Shown here one piece after another: positions 38,790 through 39,302 of a stretch of DNA of 39,302 nucleotides (positions are counted from its first letter, which is position 1; every line of letters starts with the position of its first letter). The notes under the pieces are model-generated. The model was not told the origin of the DNA and searched no databases. It was given only the letters and a program-made list of their open reading frames with translations. Both the position numbers and the translations under genes were made by a program. The DNA is from Chara braunii (taxonomy: Eukaryota > Streptophyta > Charophyceae > Charales > Characeae). The stretch spans positions 121,686 to 160,987 of the forward strand of contig BFEA01000555.1 of the NCBI GenBank assembly GCA_003427395.1, read 5' to 3'.

Positions 38790-39302
38790 AAACAATTTCG
38801 TGGCCTAAAAATAAGTTTTTTTTTTTGAATGTTTTTCGTGAGTTCTCTATGATGTAACCTACACGCCTATAAAGTTTGAAGCTATTCTGCTAAGCCAAAA
38901 AAACATTAAAAATCATCAAAGATGGGGGTGTCAAAACATGCTCGCCCACTCACTATTTTGTTTTTTTTTCACTTTTTAACTTTTTGTTTTCACTTTATTT
39001 CGGGGCCTCAACAATTTTATTTCGGGGCCTAAACATTAAAACTTTTTAATGAGTTATTGATTATGTAAACTACTTATATGTAAATTTGAAGGGCATTTGT
39101 CAATGCCAAAAAATAATTAAAAATCGGCAAAGATGGCGGTGTCGAAAAGGTGATGGCACACGCACTCATTTTAATTCTCTTTTTATTTTTTCTTATTTTT
39201 ATCGTAGTGTTTATTTTATGTATTTGATTTTTAATTCAAATTTGGTAAATAATTTGGATGTAGTGCCCAGACAAATGTTGTNTAGTTTATTTTTCTCCAT
39301 AA
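38790..39302. other. AT-rich end of window with a duplicated phrase
   Basis: CCAAAAAAACATTAAAAATC-ATCAAAGATGGGGGTGTC at about 38895 recurs diverged at about 39108 (CCAAAAAATAATTAAAAATC-GGCAAAGATGGCGGTGTC), a spacing of about 213 bases, and TTTCGGGGCCT occurs at 38998 and 39020. A tandem duplication, no gene. Confidence 0.6.

Overview
The window is eukaryotic nuclear DNA, most likely from a streptophyte green alga or other plant-lineage genome with very high repeat content (a charophyte such as Chara would fit, but that is inference). The reasons are a chromodomain-bearing Ty3/gypsy retrotransposon, a PIF/Harbinger DNA transposon, a spliced EF-hand gene, three U6 snRNA relics and the absence of bacterial operons. 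Three runs of N (positions 7414, 12769-12798, 39282) show it is a draft assembly.

Layout. (1) 1-7970: a minus-strand Ty3/gypsy chromovirus with both LTRs represented (the left one cut by the window edge, 353 bp shared, about 8 differences by hand count). Order on the minus strand: 5' LTR, a (GA)n-rich leader, gag with coiled coil and CCHC knuckle, protease, RT/RNase H, integrase, chromodomain, PPT, 3' LTR. It is dead: several frameshifts and in-frame stops, RT motif A has lost its catalytic Asp and an RNase H Asp is Asn. (2) 8287-9158: the last two exons of a plus-strand gene for an EF-hand protein with a hydrophobic C-terminal tail. Earlier exons are not seen, so the retroelement probably sits antisense inside or just upstream of this gene. 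(3) 9159-13481: gene-free repeat land with U6 pseudogenes, a 149/150-bp tandem array, and TTAA-flanked MITEs, one of which has its own empty site in the neighbouring array units. (4) 13482-16823: a bounded PIF/Harbinger element (25-bp terminal inverted repeats, 3-bp ATA target duplication) with convergent genes both apparently truncated at one internal junction. (5) 16827-39302: AT-rich, gene-poor DNA made of diverged dispersed and tandem repeats, including a 2.3-kb/1.7-kb direct repeat pair, an inverted copy pair at 23.8-24.3 kb and a third U6 relic.

The signal least explained by known element types is in 26.3-29.5 kb: two families of hairpins in which the stem sequence changes from copy to copy but remains self-complementary while the loop stays constant (core ATAAGTTTAGG in about 11 copies between 28.57 and 29.52 kb; core TTARCAGAA in three copies between 26.33 and 26.95 kb). 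That pattern of covarying stems around a fixed loop deserves computation.
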